54,158 nucleotides of DNA from Parcubacteria group bacterium GW2011_GWC2_48_17 (lineage in GTDB: Bacteria; Patescibacteriota; Minisyncoccia; Phycocordibacterales; UBA10002), in assembly GCA_001003605.1 (NCBI GenBank), contig LCPL01000004.1, forward strand, positions 1-54,158. The letters are read 5' to 3'. A program made the position numbers and the translations under genes. Below, piece after piece: positions 25,727 to 34,376 of this stretch. Within the stretch, counting starts at the first letter, position 1. Each line of letters opens with the position of its first letter. A model generated the notes under the pieces. It did no database searches. It was not told the DNA's origin and was given only the letters and a program-made list of their open reading frames with translations.

Positions 25727-26425
25727 TTATTTCTTGCGCTTGAGTTTCCACTCGTCGATTTTCGAGTGGTGACCGGAAAGGAGAATTTTTGGTACGCGGA
25801 GTTTTTTGCCTTTGTATTCAAACACTTCTGGGCGAGTATAGACATCGGGGCTTGCAACACGGGATTCCTCGCGGGAATTAAAATCGCCGAGTACGCCAGG
25901 AACTTGCCGCGAGATAACATCGATCATAAGCATAGCCGGCAATTCCCCACCAGTAAGCACGAACGGTCCGGCGGAGATTTCTTCAACCTTGAATGCCTTT
26001 TTCACCCGCGCGTCTATTCCCTCATACCGCCCGCAAATGATGATGAGGTCAGACTGTTTGGCGTATTTCATTCCACGCTCGTTGGTGAATTGTTTTCCGC
26101 TGGGGCTTAACCAAACGACAGGAACGTGTAGCGTGTAGCGTGTAGCGTGTAGCGTTTTTTCCGGACGTTTTGCGTTTTGCGTTTTGCGTTTTGCGCTCGC
26201 AAGCGCTTTCTCTATTGCCCTAATGACTGGAAGCGCCTGAATGACCATTCCCGGACCGCCGCCGTACGGCGCGCGGTCAATGCGCTTGTGCTTGTCTTTC
26301 GTAAAATCGCGCGGGTTGTAAAACTTCACCCGTATTTTTTTATCCTCAATCGCGCGTTTCAAGATGGACTCTCCAAGGTAGGAATCGAATGCGTGCGGGA
26401 ATAAGGTGATGATGTGAAAAGTCAT
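25727..26425 (-). CDS. trmD: tRNA (guanine37-N1)-methyltransferase
   Basis: Methylates G37 of tRNAs reading CNN codons, preventing +1 frameshifts. 232 aa from the ATG at 26425 (MTFHIITLFP). Trefoil-knot SPOUT motifs are seen: LSPSGKQFT, CGRYEGIDARV, GPFVLTGGELPAM, and the catalytic Asp at 169 in MIDVISRQVPG. Residues about 77-100 (between AIEKALAS and VPVVWLSP) are an in-frame insertion encoded by two heptamer arrays. The C-terminal domain is short. The upstream open frame to 26656 is not part of the gene. Confidence 0.95.
   Translation of the reverse strand: MTFHIITLFPHAFDSYLGESILKRAIEDKKIRVKFYNPRDFTKDKHKRIDRAPYGGGPGMVIQALPVIRAIEKALASAKRKTQNAKRPEKTLHATRYTLHVPVVWLSPSGKQFTNERGMKYAKQSDLIIICGRYEGIDARVKKAFKVEEISAGPFVLTGGELPAMLMIDVISRQVPGVLGDFNSREESRVASPDVYTRPEVFEYKGKKLRVPKILLSGHHSKIDEWKLKRKK
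26126..26198. repeat. two heptamer arrays inserted in trmD
   Basis: GTGTAGC is repeated about four times, then TTTTTTCCGGAC, then GTTTTGC about four times. The same CGCTACAC/CGCTAAAC words occur between genes at 27903-27935, 31478-31513 and 43690-43770. In frame, adding about 23 residues. Confidence 0.8.
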
Positions 26426-26589
26426 GGAGGGGCAGTTAGTAGCAAGTAGATAGTAGTAAGTAGTAAGAAAAAAGGCAAGAAAATGTATAAGGCCACCCAC
26501 TTTTGCGCTCCTCCTCGGATTTTTTCTGCTTAGAAAAAAGGCCGCTTTCCACCCGAAAATGAAATAGCGACCATTGACCACAGTATTTA

Positions 26590-27747
26590 CTATTGTGATG
26601 CTTCCTGGACCCGAAAGAACTGCGCCTTCAAATCGGCCGGTAGAGAAACAGACCACTCGTTTCCGATTCGTCCCGGCACTACAGCGAGTGGCGCAAACGA
26701 AGCGACGTTTAGATTTGAACTTGCCAAAACTCGGTAAGATTTATCCGACTGACCCGACCATCTTATGACAACGGTTTTGCCACCTTTTGCGATTGAAAGC
26801 GAAAGCGCCTCAGGCGGAGTTGCATTAAGAGCCGAGAGAGCCGGAAAAATCCGATTGGCCATAAGCTTGTAACCTTCCTTGTTTGGGTGAACGGCGTCGC
26901 TTAACAAGAGTGGGTTCCCGATAATACCTCGCAAAATGTTTGGCACATAAGCTACTTTGGTTTCCTCAACAAGTTTATGCAGTCCGTCACGGAGACGGTC
27001 GGTAAACAATCCTCCCTGAACGCCGACCAAGATGACAGACGCTCCACTTTCATGCACGCGCTCAATGATTACTTTGAGATTGCTGACCGCTTCGATGGGC
27101 GATCTGCCGTCCAATATGTCTCCGCCACCGAGAAGTATGACGACCAACCTCGGCTCCTTATCAAGAACATCTGTCTGGATGCGTTTGAGCGCGTCATCGG
27201 TCGTATCGCCGACGACACCAGCGTTGATGATTGGTTTGCCGAGGAGGCGGCTAAGTTCCGACGGAAAGTCATCGCCTTGCGCTACTCCCTTTCCGATAAC
27301 TAAGCTGTCGCCGAATGCGATGATGTTCCTGCCACGAGGCGGATAGTTTCGGACTGCAAACGGGTTTTCCACCGACAAACGCACGCGAAGCGTTTCGCTT
27401 GTCGCGACATGGCGCGAGCCGCCAAACAGACTCCATTCAAAGTAGCGGCACTCGTAATCACCGCGGTTATCTGGAGCATCAAAAACAGTTTCTCCTGCGC
27501 GGAAGGCCGCATACTTCCATACAACAGTATCGTTTGCCGAGGCGGAAACAAGAAAAATGCCGAGCCAGTCGTCAAAGGTGAATGTTCCTAAAGGTACTGT
27601 CCATTTTACGACGAACTCTTCGCCGACCACAAGATTGGTTGGCGACGCGGTAATGGTGTAACCCGTATCAGCGGCTCGCAAGGATAGAGAAAAGGCAGGC
27701 AGTGCAAATGACAAGACCAGAACGACGGAATGAAAGGATTTCTTCAT
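26590..27747 (-). CDS. secreted SGNH/GDSL-type hydrolase
   Basis: 385 aa. Signal peptide about residues 1-25. A beta-rich domain (about 30-125) has DDWLGIFLV and DNRGDYECRYF. The SGNH hydrolase domain (about 138-295) has FGDSLVIGKG (nucleophile Ser), a Gly block GGGD and the catalytic DAVHPN. The C-terminal beta domain (KSYRVLASSNL... QFFRV) resembles domains common in Verrucomicrobia and Planctomycetes secreted proteins. Such enzymes cleave ester or acetyl groups on lipids or polysaccharides. It lies where rimM would be expected between khpA and trmD, so it has probably been acquired by transfer. Confidence 0.85.
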   Translation of the reverse strand: MKKSFHSVVLVLSFALPAFSLSLRAADTGYTITASPTNLVVGEEFVVKWTVPLGTFTFDDWLGIFLVSASANDTVVWKYAAFRAGETVFDAPDNRGDYECRYFEWSLFGGSRHVATSETLRVRLSVENPFAVRNYPPRGRNIIAFGDSLVIGKGVAQGDDFPSELSRLLGKPIINAGVVGDTTDDALKRIQTDVLDKEPRLVVILLGGGDILDGRSPIEAVSNLKVIIERVHESGASVILVGVQGGLFTDRLRDGLHKLVEETKVAYVPNILRGIIGNPLLLSDAVHPNKEGYKLMANRIFPALSALNATPPEALSLSIAKGGKTVVIRWSGQSDKSYRVLASSNLNVASFAPLAVVPGRIGNEWSVSLPADLKAQFFRVQEASQ

Positions 27748-27859
27748 GGGTATTCGGTATGTTGATTGTTTACCCTGCCACTTAAAGTGATAGGGTTTGT
27801 GTACTCTGAAAAGACTTTACCTTACTCTCCGGATATTTTCAAGGAAAAGCACGCATTAC

Positions 27860-27897
27860 AAAAAACCCGCCACGACTTTCGTCGGGACGGATTTTTT
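27860..27897. terminator. bidirectional terminator between khpA and the SGNH gene
   Basis: AAAAAACCCGCCACGAC-TTTC-GTCGGGACGGATTTTTTG: an imperfect stem with A and T runs on both sides. It can end khpA transcripts on the minus strand. Confidence 0.65.
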
Positions 27898-27935
27898 GTT
27901 TACTAGACGCTAAACGCTATACGCTTAACGCTTCT

Positions 27936-28250
27936 TCAAATCTTCAGGTCTTCCATCGCCTCATCAACGCTCTTCGTAGAACGCTCCCTCGGGGCCGCCC
28001 CTTCAGGTTCGTTAATCTTGAGGTTAACGCGTGCGTTGTTCTTCATGCCGACGACGCGGAGTAGCGTCCTTATTGCCTTGGCCGTATTGCCACTGCGTCC
28101 GATTACTTTGCCCATATCCGCCGAACCGATAGAGAGCGTGAGAAGGACTCCCATCTCATCAACTGTGCGATTGATTTTGACTTCATCAGGAGCGTCAACT
28201 AGCGCCTTGATGACATATTCGAGAAACGCAACATCACTTTCTTGTGCCAT
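27936..28250 (-). CDS. khpA: KH-domain RNA-binding protein KhpA-like
   Basis: 104 aa. A single KH domain with the GxxG loop GKVIGRSGNTAKAI (about 47-60). The family binds RNA and, in Gram-positives, partners with KhpB to affect small RNAs and cell division. The position next to rpsP is the conserved bacterial arrangement. The C-terminal tail is acidic. Confidence 0.93.
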   Translation of the reverse strand: MAQESDVAFLEYVIKALVDAPDEVKINRTVDEMGVLLTLSIGSADMGKVIGRSGNTAKAIRTLLRVVGMKNNARVNLKINEPEGAAPRERSTKSVDEAMEDLKI

Positions 28251-28315
28251 GATTCTTTCACTAAATATACTGATAATTCTTTCCTACTGAACGACCTTCC
28301 ATAATCCTACGACAG

Positions 28316-28717
28316 TTACGCCGCCTGCGCAACCGGCGTTTCAGCCGGTTTCTCTGCGGAACCTTTTGTTTTCACTTCTTCTTTTCCGCCGGAGGCGGAC
28401 CCGTCTTGGACGGGCTTTTCCTCCGGCTTCGCCTCTTTCACTATTGGGCGCCTTCTGGGAAGCACATTTATCTTCTTCCCCGGAATGATGCGCTCGCCGA
28501 CGAGAAAATTATGCACCGTTCCTGACGGCTGTGCTCCTTTTGAAATCCAATATTTGACGCGTTCGGCGTTGACTCGCTTCTCGTCCGTCACAAGATTATA
28601 GGTTCCCAGCACCTCATGGAATTTGCCGCTCTTCGTGGAATTGCGGGAATCGGTCAAAACCACCCGAAAAATCGGGATGTGCTTCCGCGCCACTCGCTGT
28701 AATCTGATTTTTAACAT
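28316..28717 (-). CDS. rpsP: 30S ribosomal protein bS16
   Basis: Small-subunit assembly protein. The conserved N-terminal part is MLKIRLQRVARKHIPIFRVV, followed by the HEVLGTYNL and RVKYWISKGAQPS segments. The usual length is about 80-90 aa; here a C-terminal low-complexity tail brings it to 133. Part of the tail is encoded by two G/C hairpins (28381-28430). TACTAT lies 7 nt before the ATG. Confidence 0.97.
   Translation of the reverse strand: MLKIRLQRVARKHIPIFRVVLTDSRNSTKSGKFHEVLGTYNLVTDEKRVNAERVKYWISKGAQPSGTVHNFLVGERIIPGKKINVLPRRRPIVKEAKPEEKPVQDGSASGGKEEVKTKGSAEKPAETPVAQAA
28381..28430. repeat. G/C hairpin pair in the rpsP 3' end
   Basis: CCGCCGGAGGCGG and CCCGTCTTGGACGGG hairpins lie in frame and encode VQDGSASGGK of the S16 tail. 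CCCGCAGG and GGACGGGC words recur in the rpoB leader near 22768-22820. Confidence 0.6.
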
Positions 28718-28740
28718 GGGGGTTATAGTATCAGCAAACT

Positions 28741-28775
28741 AAAAAAAGTCAAAGCGGTTTCGTTCCGAAACCGCT
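28741..28775 (-). terminator. terminator after the 114-aa minus-strand gene
   Basis: 10-bp stem AGCGGTTTCG/CGAAACCGCT with a 3-base loop, followed on the minus strand by TTGACTTTTTTT. It separates that gene from rpsP. Confidence 0.85.
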
Positions 28776-28798
28776 CGAGGGAAATTGTACTCATTTTT

Positions 28799-29143
28799 CT
28801 ATCGCTTGGGTTCAAGACAGAGAATGTTTACATCGACTACTCTGATGACCAGCGCATCGAATCCACACCGAAACAATACGCGAGCCGCGGAAAATAGGTG
28901 CTCGATACGTGCTGGTTTTGTTTCATGCGTAAAGGATACTTTAGCGATCGGGATGTCTGCAAAAAAGTTCACCCACCCATCAAGTGAGGGGAGGTATTCC
29001 ATTAGAAAGATGCGCATATCAGAGCCTAGCATTTCAAAACCGATGGAACCGAAGTGCGTGCCGTGAAGTTTTTGCAGGATCCTAACGAACTCACTGAGGA
29101 CAAGGGGCTGTGCCAAAGGTATTGAGAGCAGTTGTGCGTTCAT
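28799..29143 (-). CDS. hypothetical protein, 114 aa
   Basis: No recognised family. It has mixed alpha/beta character with alternating hydrophobic strands (DALVIRVVDVNILCL at the end), one internal Cys, and no signal peptide or membrane helix. Its own strong terminator follows 25 bp downstream on the same strand, which supports the reading direction. It is divergent from rnr, whose -10 is about 60 bp away. Confidence 0.55.
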   Translation of the reverse strand: MNAQLLSIPLAQPLVLSEFVRILQKLHGTHFGSIGFEMLGSDMRIFLMEYLPSLDGWVNFFADIPIAKVSFTHETKPARIEHLFSAARVLFRCGFDALVIRVVDVNILCLEPKR

Positions 29144-29213
29144 ACTAAATCACACCCTACCTGACCTTCCACTGAAAAGCAAACAAAAATAATGAATATG
29201 CTATAGTACCTTC

Positions 29214-31244
29214 GTGAAAAATAAACGATTTTCAGAAAAGCAACGCGTCCCTGCTATCCGCGGCATTTTAAGCGTGAATTCCCGCGCAGTTGGTTTTATT
29301 GAAGACCAACAGAAGAAGGATGATGTGATGATTGAAACGCCGAATTTGAATACCGCGCTCAACCGCGATGAAGTGGAAGTGGAAATGCTCAAAGGAAAGG
29401 TTCGGGGCCGCCACATTGGACGAGTGGTGCGAATTGTTAAGCGCGCCAAGACGCGCTTTGTCGGCACAATTGAGGAGCGCGGCACGAAGCTTGTACTCGT
29501 GCCGGACGATTTTCGAATGTACGCGCCTATCGTCATACCGCGGCCACCGAAGGACGCACAAAACGGATACAAAGCCCTAGCTCTAATCAAAGAGTGGAAA
29601 ACGAGAAAAGAACCGCAGGGCGAAATTGTGAAAGTCATCGGCAAAAAGGGCGGACACGAGGTTGAGATGGAATCCATCATTCTGGAACGAGGGTTTGAGA
29701 GCTCGTTCTCGCGAGAAGTTGAAACTGAAGCGGAAAAAATCGCCGAGGAAGCAAAGCGGCTGATACGGGAAACGGGCTCCCCTATTCCGAAAGATGAGAT
29801 TAAAAAGCGTCGCGACTTTCGCGAAACTACCCTGTTCACCATTGACCCTGCTAATGCGAAAGATTTTGATGACGCACTGTCGTTTAGAAAGTTGCCATCC
29901 TTCGCTAAAGCTACGGCGGGCGAATCTGGAGACAGATTCGAGATTGGAATTCATATCGCCGATGTATCGCATTATGTCCGTGAAGGGACTAAGCTCGACC
30001 GCGAAGCGCGCGAACGCGGCACCTCCGTCTATCTTGTGGACCGTACCATTCCGATGCTCCCGCACGCGCTTTCAAACGATTTATGTTCTCTAAATCCTAA
30101 TGTAGACCGTTTGTCCTTCTCCGCCGTCTTTGTGATGGATGAGGGCGGGCGTGTGTATACACGCTGGTTCGGCAAGAGTGTGATTCATTCACAGATGCGG
30201 TTCACTTACGAGTCGGCGCAAGAGCTGATTGACGCGGGTTCTACAAGGTCCGACCTTGTATCGGGAAAAAGGTCGGACCTTGTAGAATGCCTCTGTATTT
30301 TGAATTCCATCGCCAAAAAGCTCCGCGCCGAGAAAACACGGCAAGGTGCGATTGATTTTGAACAGGATGAAATTGGTTTCGAGCTGGATGAGAGCGGACG
30401 CCCTGTCCGTATCTTCAAGAAGAAACGTCTTGATACCCATAAGCTTATCGAAGAGTTTATGCTACTCGCGAACCGCGAAGTCGCTCACTTTTTTTATAAA
30501 GCGGCATCGAAATCAGGCAACAAATTAAAATTCATTTATCGCACTCATGATGTGCCAGACCGGGAGAAATTGGATCAACTGCGTGTTTTCGTGCGGGCTC
30601 TTGGGCATGAGCTCCCGGCGCGAGAAGGAGGAGGAGTGCATGGCAAAGACCTTCAAGCATTGTTTTCCGCGATAGAAGGACATGCCTCCGAATCCCTAAT
30701 AAAAACTGCCGCGATACGAAGCATGGCTAAAGCGATTTACTCTACCTCCAATATCGGACACTTCGGCTTGGCCTTTGAATACTATACTCACTTTACCTCG
30801 CCAATTAGACGTTACCCTGACCTTCTCGTGCATCGCTCGCTCTTTTCTATTCTAGAGCAGCATAAGTTTGACCCTCAAAAGCTCGCGCGACTCGAAGAGT
30901 ATGCGCGTAATGCCACGCAAAAAGAAATTGCCGCGGCGGAGGCGGAGCGCGAATCCATCAAATTGAAACAGGTGGAATATATGAAGGAACGTATCGGCAA
31001 GGAATTCGAAGGAATCATTGCTGGAGTGACCGAATGGGGCATCTACATAGAGGATAAGGAAACGCGGACGGAAGGTATGGTGAAGCTCCGCGACCTAAAA
31101 GACGACTACTACGTCCTTCAGGAGCGCAGTTACGCGGTTGTCGGCGAGAAGACAAAGAAGAAATACGCGCTTGGCGACAGCGTGCGCTTTAGAGTGGCCT
31201 CGGCCGATGTGGAGAGAAAGACGCTGGATTACAGATTGGTATAA
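29214..31244 (+). CDS. rnr: RNase R/RNase II-family exoribonuclease
   Basis: Degrades RNA 3' to 5', 676 aa. Cold-shock-like RNA-binding domain at the N-terminus, RNB catalytic domain with FTIDPANAKDFDDAL (the four-Asp centre) and HFGLAFEYYTHFTSPIRRYPDL, and a C-terminal S1 domain (GIIAGVTEWGIYIED). Starts with GTG, with TATAGT 6 nt upstream, so it is probably leaderless. Two in-frame repeat insertions interrupt the RNB domain, at about residues 227-242 and 342-358, but both fall where loops are expected and the catalytic residues are intact. Confidence 0.97.
   Translation: MKNKRFSEKQRVPAIRGILSVNSRAVGFIEDQQKKDDVMIETPNLNTALNRDEVEVEMLKGKVRGRHIGRVVRIVKRAKTRFVGTIEERGTKLVLVPDDFRMYAPIVIPRPPKDAQNGYKALALIKEWKTRKEPQGEIVKVIGKKGGHEVEMESIILERGFESSFSREVETEAEKIAEEAKRLIRETGSPIPKDEIKKRRDFRETTLFTIDPANAKDFDDALSFRKLPSFAKATAGESGDRFEIGIHIADVSHYVREGTKLDREARERGTSVYLVDRTIPMLPHALSNDLCSLNPNVDRLSFSAVFVMDEGGRVYTRWFGKSVIHSQMRFTYESAQELIDAGSTRSDLVSGKRSDLVECLCILNSIAKKLRAEKTRQGAIDFEQDEIGFELDESGRPVRIFKKKRLDTHKLIEEFMLLANREVAHFFYKAASKSGNKLKFIYRTHDVPDREKLDQLRVFVRALGHELPAREGGGVHGKDLQALFSAIEGHASESLIKTAAIRSMAKAIYSTSNIGHFGLAFEYYTHFTSPIRRYPDLLVHRSLFSILEQHKFDPQKLARLEEYARNATQKEIAAAEAERESIKLKQVEYMKERIGKEFEGIIAGVTEWGIYIEDKETRTEGMVKLRDLKDDYYVLQERSYAVVGEKTKKKYALGDSVRFRVASADVERKTLDYRLV
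29895..29940. repeat. in-frame insertion 1 in rnr
   Basis: Encodes PSFAKATAGESGD between FRKL and the conserved EIGIHIADVSHY. Its right part is a perfect hairpin, CGAATCTG-GAGA-CAGATTCG (29921-29940). Confidence 0.65.
30239..30287. repeat. in-frame palindromic insertion 2 in rnr
   Basis: Perfect 19-bp arms TTCTACAAGGTCCGACCTT and their inverse, with an 11-base spacer. It encodes about 16 residues including RSDLV twice. Confidence 0.85.
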
Positions 31245-31274
31245 GAATTTCGTATAACAAAAGTGGCAATATCA

Positions 31275-31427
31275 ATGTTCGAGATTGTAGCTATGAACGC
31301 AATCGACATAACGCTAGATGGGTGGTCAAACGGCCCTGCTCCAGAATCGAAAGATATTGCCGCGCAAACGCAAAGGCGAAAAAAGCGCGGAAGTATCGTG
31401 AAGTTGGGGAAAGGGCTCTTGGACTAA
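31275..31427 (+). CDS. small protein, 50 aa
   Basis: A short frame from ATG 31275 to TAA 31427, below usual gene-finder limits. N-terminus hydrophobic (MFEIVAMNAIDITLDGW), centre basic (QRRKKRGS), C-terminus IVKLGKGLLD. It lies 30 bp after rnr and is followed by a strong terminator, so the transcript unit ends right after it. I do not recognise it. It could equally be the tail of the rnr transcript. Confidence 0.45.
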   Translation: MFEIVAMNAIDITLDGWSNGPAPESKDIAAQTQRRKKRGSIVKLGKGLLD

Positions 31428-31444
31428 TCCAAGAATCGGGTGCG

Positions 31445-31474
31445 GGCCGCGCGGGAAATGCGCGGCCTTTTTTT
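31445..31474 (+). terminator. rho-independent terminator after rnr and the 50-aa ORF
   Basis: Stem GGCCGCGC/GCGCGGCC, 7-base loop, then seven T. Textbook form on the plus strand. Confidence 0.92.
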
Positions 31475-31512
31475 CACTAAACGCTAACCGCTACACGCTA
31501 CACGCTACACGC

Positions 31513-33792
31513 TTACTTGGCCACCGCAACCGCCTCGTCAAACGCAATGGAAAGAAGTTTGGAAACTCCGCTCCTGTCCATCGTGACGCCGTAGATGACG
31601 CCTGCGCGGGACATGGTTTCGCGGTTGTGGGTAATGAGAATCAGCTGTGAGTGCTTGGAAAGATTCTCTACCATATCTCCATATTTCTTGGAGTTTGCCT
31701 CGTCGAGGGCGGCATCCGTTTCGTCAAGGATAATGAACGGCGGCGGCTTCACTTGCGACATGGCAAAGAGGAGCGCAATGGAGGTGAGCGCTCTTTCGCC
31801 TCCAGAAAGCATCATCAGAGACTTTATTTTTTTCCTTGGTAGATTGACTTCAATGTCAATACCGGTCTCTTGTTCTCCGCGCTCGCTGTCGCCTGCATCT
31901 TCGACAATCCCGGTATCTAGAATATCATCAGCTTCGCGCCGCGTTTTCTTTTCTGGTTTCCTAATTGAAAGCCTTGCGGTACCACCGCCGAACATAAGTG
32001 TAAAGAAATTCTGGAACTCTTCATTTATCTTCTCTATGCCGCCGCAAAATTCTTCATCCAGCTTCTGCTCAAGTTCAGAAATAAGCTCGCGAAGCGTTTC
32101 GGCGCTTTTCTCGAGGTCGCCGATTTCGCGCCCGAGAAACTGGTCGCGTTCGGTCACTTCCCCAAATTCCTTAAGCACTTCTGTCCCGCTCCCGCCACCA
32201 GCGTCTTCAATGCGAATCTTGAATTTCTCCACTTTTCTCCGACGTTCTTCCTGTCTCAGCCGATCTTCATGAGTCATGTCATGAAGATTTAGGCTTTTGC
32301 CAGACTCATCTTTCACCTCCACCTTTTCGTATTCTAAAATCTCTCTGCCGATGAGCAGAACCCCCTCCGTAAGCTCGCGCTTAAAATCTCCCTCGAGGTG
32401 CAGGAGCGCCTGCGTGCGAGCGCGTAGCGCGTTTAGCGCGCCTTGAAGTTCGTTTTGACGGGCTAAAATGCGGAATACTTCTTTTTCCGCGTCGCGGCTT
32501 GAGTCCTTTTCTTTGTCAATCTCCGCGCGAAGAGAATGTTCTTCTTGCTGCGCGGCAAGTTCGCCGTCCTGAATTAAGAGAAGCTTTTGCTCAAGAACTT
32601 TTTTCTTCTCGGAAAGTCTATCGATTTCTTTCGCCATATCGATAGTGTCTTGGTTTTTCTTTCCACGGTGGCGTTCAAGAAAAATGTGCATGACCTCCTT
32701 AATCCGCCCTATCGTGGCAAGAAGAATACCGGAATCCATTTCATCTTCTGGAGCGGAAACTGCGTCTATCTGTCGCACCAATCCTTCAACCTCGGAAAGC
32801 GGAATCACTACACTACCCTGCTCTTGCGCTTCTTTTAGTTTCTGCAGACGCCGCGCTCCAGCGATTTCTCCCTCGAGGCGCCCCACCTCTCGTGATAGTG
32901 CCTCACGTTCGCTTCGGAGGCCGCGAAGCTTTTGCTCAATCGCGATAACGGCTCTGGTTCTTTCATCTTTATTGTGCGTTTTTTCAAGGATTTTTCTTGA
33001 AACGGCGATTTTCCTCTCCAGGTCAAGAAGTTCCGATTTCGGAGCGCGTTCTTCTTCCGCGATTCTCTGCTTTGAAAATGTGATATATGAATGTTCCCGC
33101 TTCAGATATTCGCCGTATAATGCCCGAAGTTCTTCCTTGATTTCCCTTGTTTTTTCTATCTTCTCAACCTGCTTTTTGAGAAACAAGATGTGCGGCGCTA
33201 TTTCACGACGCAGTAAATTAACCTGCTTCATGTTCTCTTCGGTCTTTTCGAGTTTCTTTTGCGACTCCTCGCGTTTCCACTGATATATCTTAAGACCGAG
33301 AGCGTCTTCAATAATTTCTCGGCGCTCGCGCATATTCGCGCTCAAGATTCTGTCAGCTTCGCCTTGGGAGATGATGTGATGCCCCGACGCGCCAATGTGC
33401 GCTCCGGAAAGGAGTTCCACGATGTCGCGCAGACGCGAGGGTGAGCCGTTCACGAGATATTCACTCACCGAGTCGCGATAAATTACACGCTCAACCGTCG
33501 CTTCATCAACGTCTATATCAAGCAATCTTTTGCGGTTATCGAACAGGAGTTTTACCGAGGCTCTGCTTTGGCGTCCGAGCTCCCCCGAGCCGTTCCAGAT
33601 AAGGTCTTCTGTGCGTTTGCCACGCATACTCTTGATAGATTGCTCGCCAAGCGCAAAGCTAAACGCCTCCGCTATGTTGGATTTCCCGGAGCCGTTTGGT
33701 CCCACGATTGCCGTAATCGGGGTATTGAAGAGAATTTCCGTCTTCCGGGCAAATGATTTGAAACCGGCAAGTTCTAATGACTTCAGATACAT
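31513..33792 (-). CDS. smc: SMC-type chromosome segregation ATPase, short, no visible hinge
   Basis: 759 aa against about 1150-1200 in ordinary bacterial SMC. N-terminal head with Walker A GPNGSGKSN (31-39) and a C-terminal head with the ABC signature LSGGERALTS and Walker B FIILDETDAALDE, so the composite ATPase is intact. The middle is coiled coil (about 165-330 and 370-590). I see no globular SMC hinge with its conserved Gly pairs; a short non-coil stretch (about 325-365) could be a minimal turn. The family holds DNA loops together through hinge and kleisin; loss of the hinge implies a different dimer mode, or a Rad50-like/RecN-like use. Confidence 0.9.
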   Translation of the reverse strand: MYLKSLELAGFKSFARKTEILFNTPITAIVGPNGSGKSNIAEAFSFALGEQSIKSMRGKRTEDLIWNGSGELGRQSRASVKLLFDNRKRLLDIDVDEATVERVIYRDSVSEYLVNGSPSRLRDIVELLSGAHIGASGHHIISQGEADRILSANMRERREIIEDALGLKIYQWKREESQKKLEKTEENMKQVNLLRREIAPHILFLKKQVEKIEKTREIKEELRALYGEYLKREHSYITFSKQRIAEEERAPKSELLDLERKIAVSRKILEKTHNKDERTRAVIAIEQKLRGLRSEREALSREVGRLEGEIAGARRLQKLKEAQEQGSVVIPLSEVEGLVRQIDAVSAPEDEMDSGILLATIGRIKEVMHIFLERHRGKKNQDTIDMAKEIDRLSEKKKVLEQKLLLIQDGELAAQQEEHSLRAEIDKEKDSSRDAEKEVFRILARQNELQGALNALRARTQALLHLEGDFKRELTEGVLLIGREILEYEKVEVKDESGKSLNLHDMTHEDRLRQEERRRKVEKFKIRIEDAGGGSGTEVLKEFGEVTERDQFLGREIGDLEKSAETLRELISELEQKLDEEFCGGIEKINEEFQNFFTLMFGGGTARLSIRKPEKKTRREADDILDTGIVEDAGDSERGEQETGIDIEVNLPRKKIKSLMMLSGGERALTSIALLFAMSQVKPPPFIILDETDAALDEANSKKYGDMVENLSKHSQLILITHNRETMSRAGVIYGVTMDRSGVSKLLSIAFDEAVAVAK

Positions 33793-33910
33793 AAAAGCAG
33801 AATTATGCGAAGTAGTCGTAGACTAAAGTATGAATCAAGAATCATGAATATGAAAAAAGCACCTCTAATGATAACATCTTACGGAAAACAAAAAAATGAT
33901 TATTCGCGGT

Positions 33911-33950
33911 AAAAGAAAATCCCCTCTACCGGTCTTTGGCAAAGAGGGGA
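33911..33950 (-). terminator. terminator on the minus strand
   Basis: Stem TCCCCTCT/AGAGGGGA with a 15-base loop, then TTTTCTTTT on the minus strand. It supports a minus-strand gene upstream (34038-34376). The rest of 33793-34037 shows only an AGTCGTAGACT repeat and AT-rich sequence. Confidence 0.7.
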
Positions 33951-34037
33951 ATTTGTTGAAACTTTGGCGAGCAAGCTGGTGGACTGACCTAGGACGATTA
34001 GTCGCTAGGAATAGCAAGACTTTGATGATGTCGCCAA

Positions 34038-34376
34038 TCATGCATGAAGACGACGCAATGAGCACCATACATATACGACGAAGGCACCGAGCGAAACTAT
34101 CGTCATACTGAGGCTGAACACCGCGACAACCGCCACTACTTCACTGAAGGAAAGTTGCAACTCGCTAACGAGCGGCACCGCTACAAATTGACAAGTGATG
34201 TAGGTTAGCCAGCTCGCCACAAAAAAGAGTAGCGCGCCTAAACCAAGCCACCAACCCCACTTTTTGTTCTTTCTTTTCCGAGATATAACTTCCCCTTTCC
34301 CAATTCCCGGGATTCTAATGCGACTGCAACCTTTGCTGCCTACGAAGGTAAAATCTTGGCTTGTCAATATGTCCAT
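34038..34376 (-). CDS. small two-TM membrane protein
   Basis: 112 aa with two hydrophobic helices, about residues 41-66 and 76-104, after a basic N-terminus (ISRKRKNKKW). Function unknown. The start is unsure: the ATG at 34376 gives a long polar lead-in and may be replaced by a later non-ATG start. A terminator lies downstream on the same strand. Confidence 0.45.
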   Translation of the reverse strand: MDILTSQDFTFVGSKGCSRIRIPGIGKGEVISRKRKNKKWGWWLGLGALLFFVASWLTYITCQFVAVPLVSELQLSFSEVVAVVAVFSLSMTIVSLGAFVVYVWCSLRRLHA

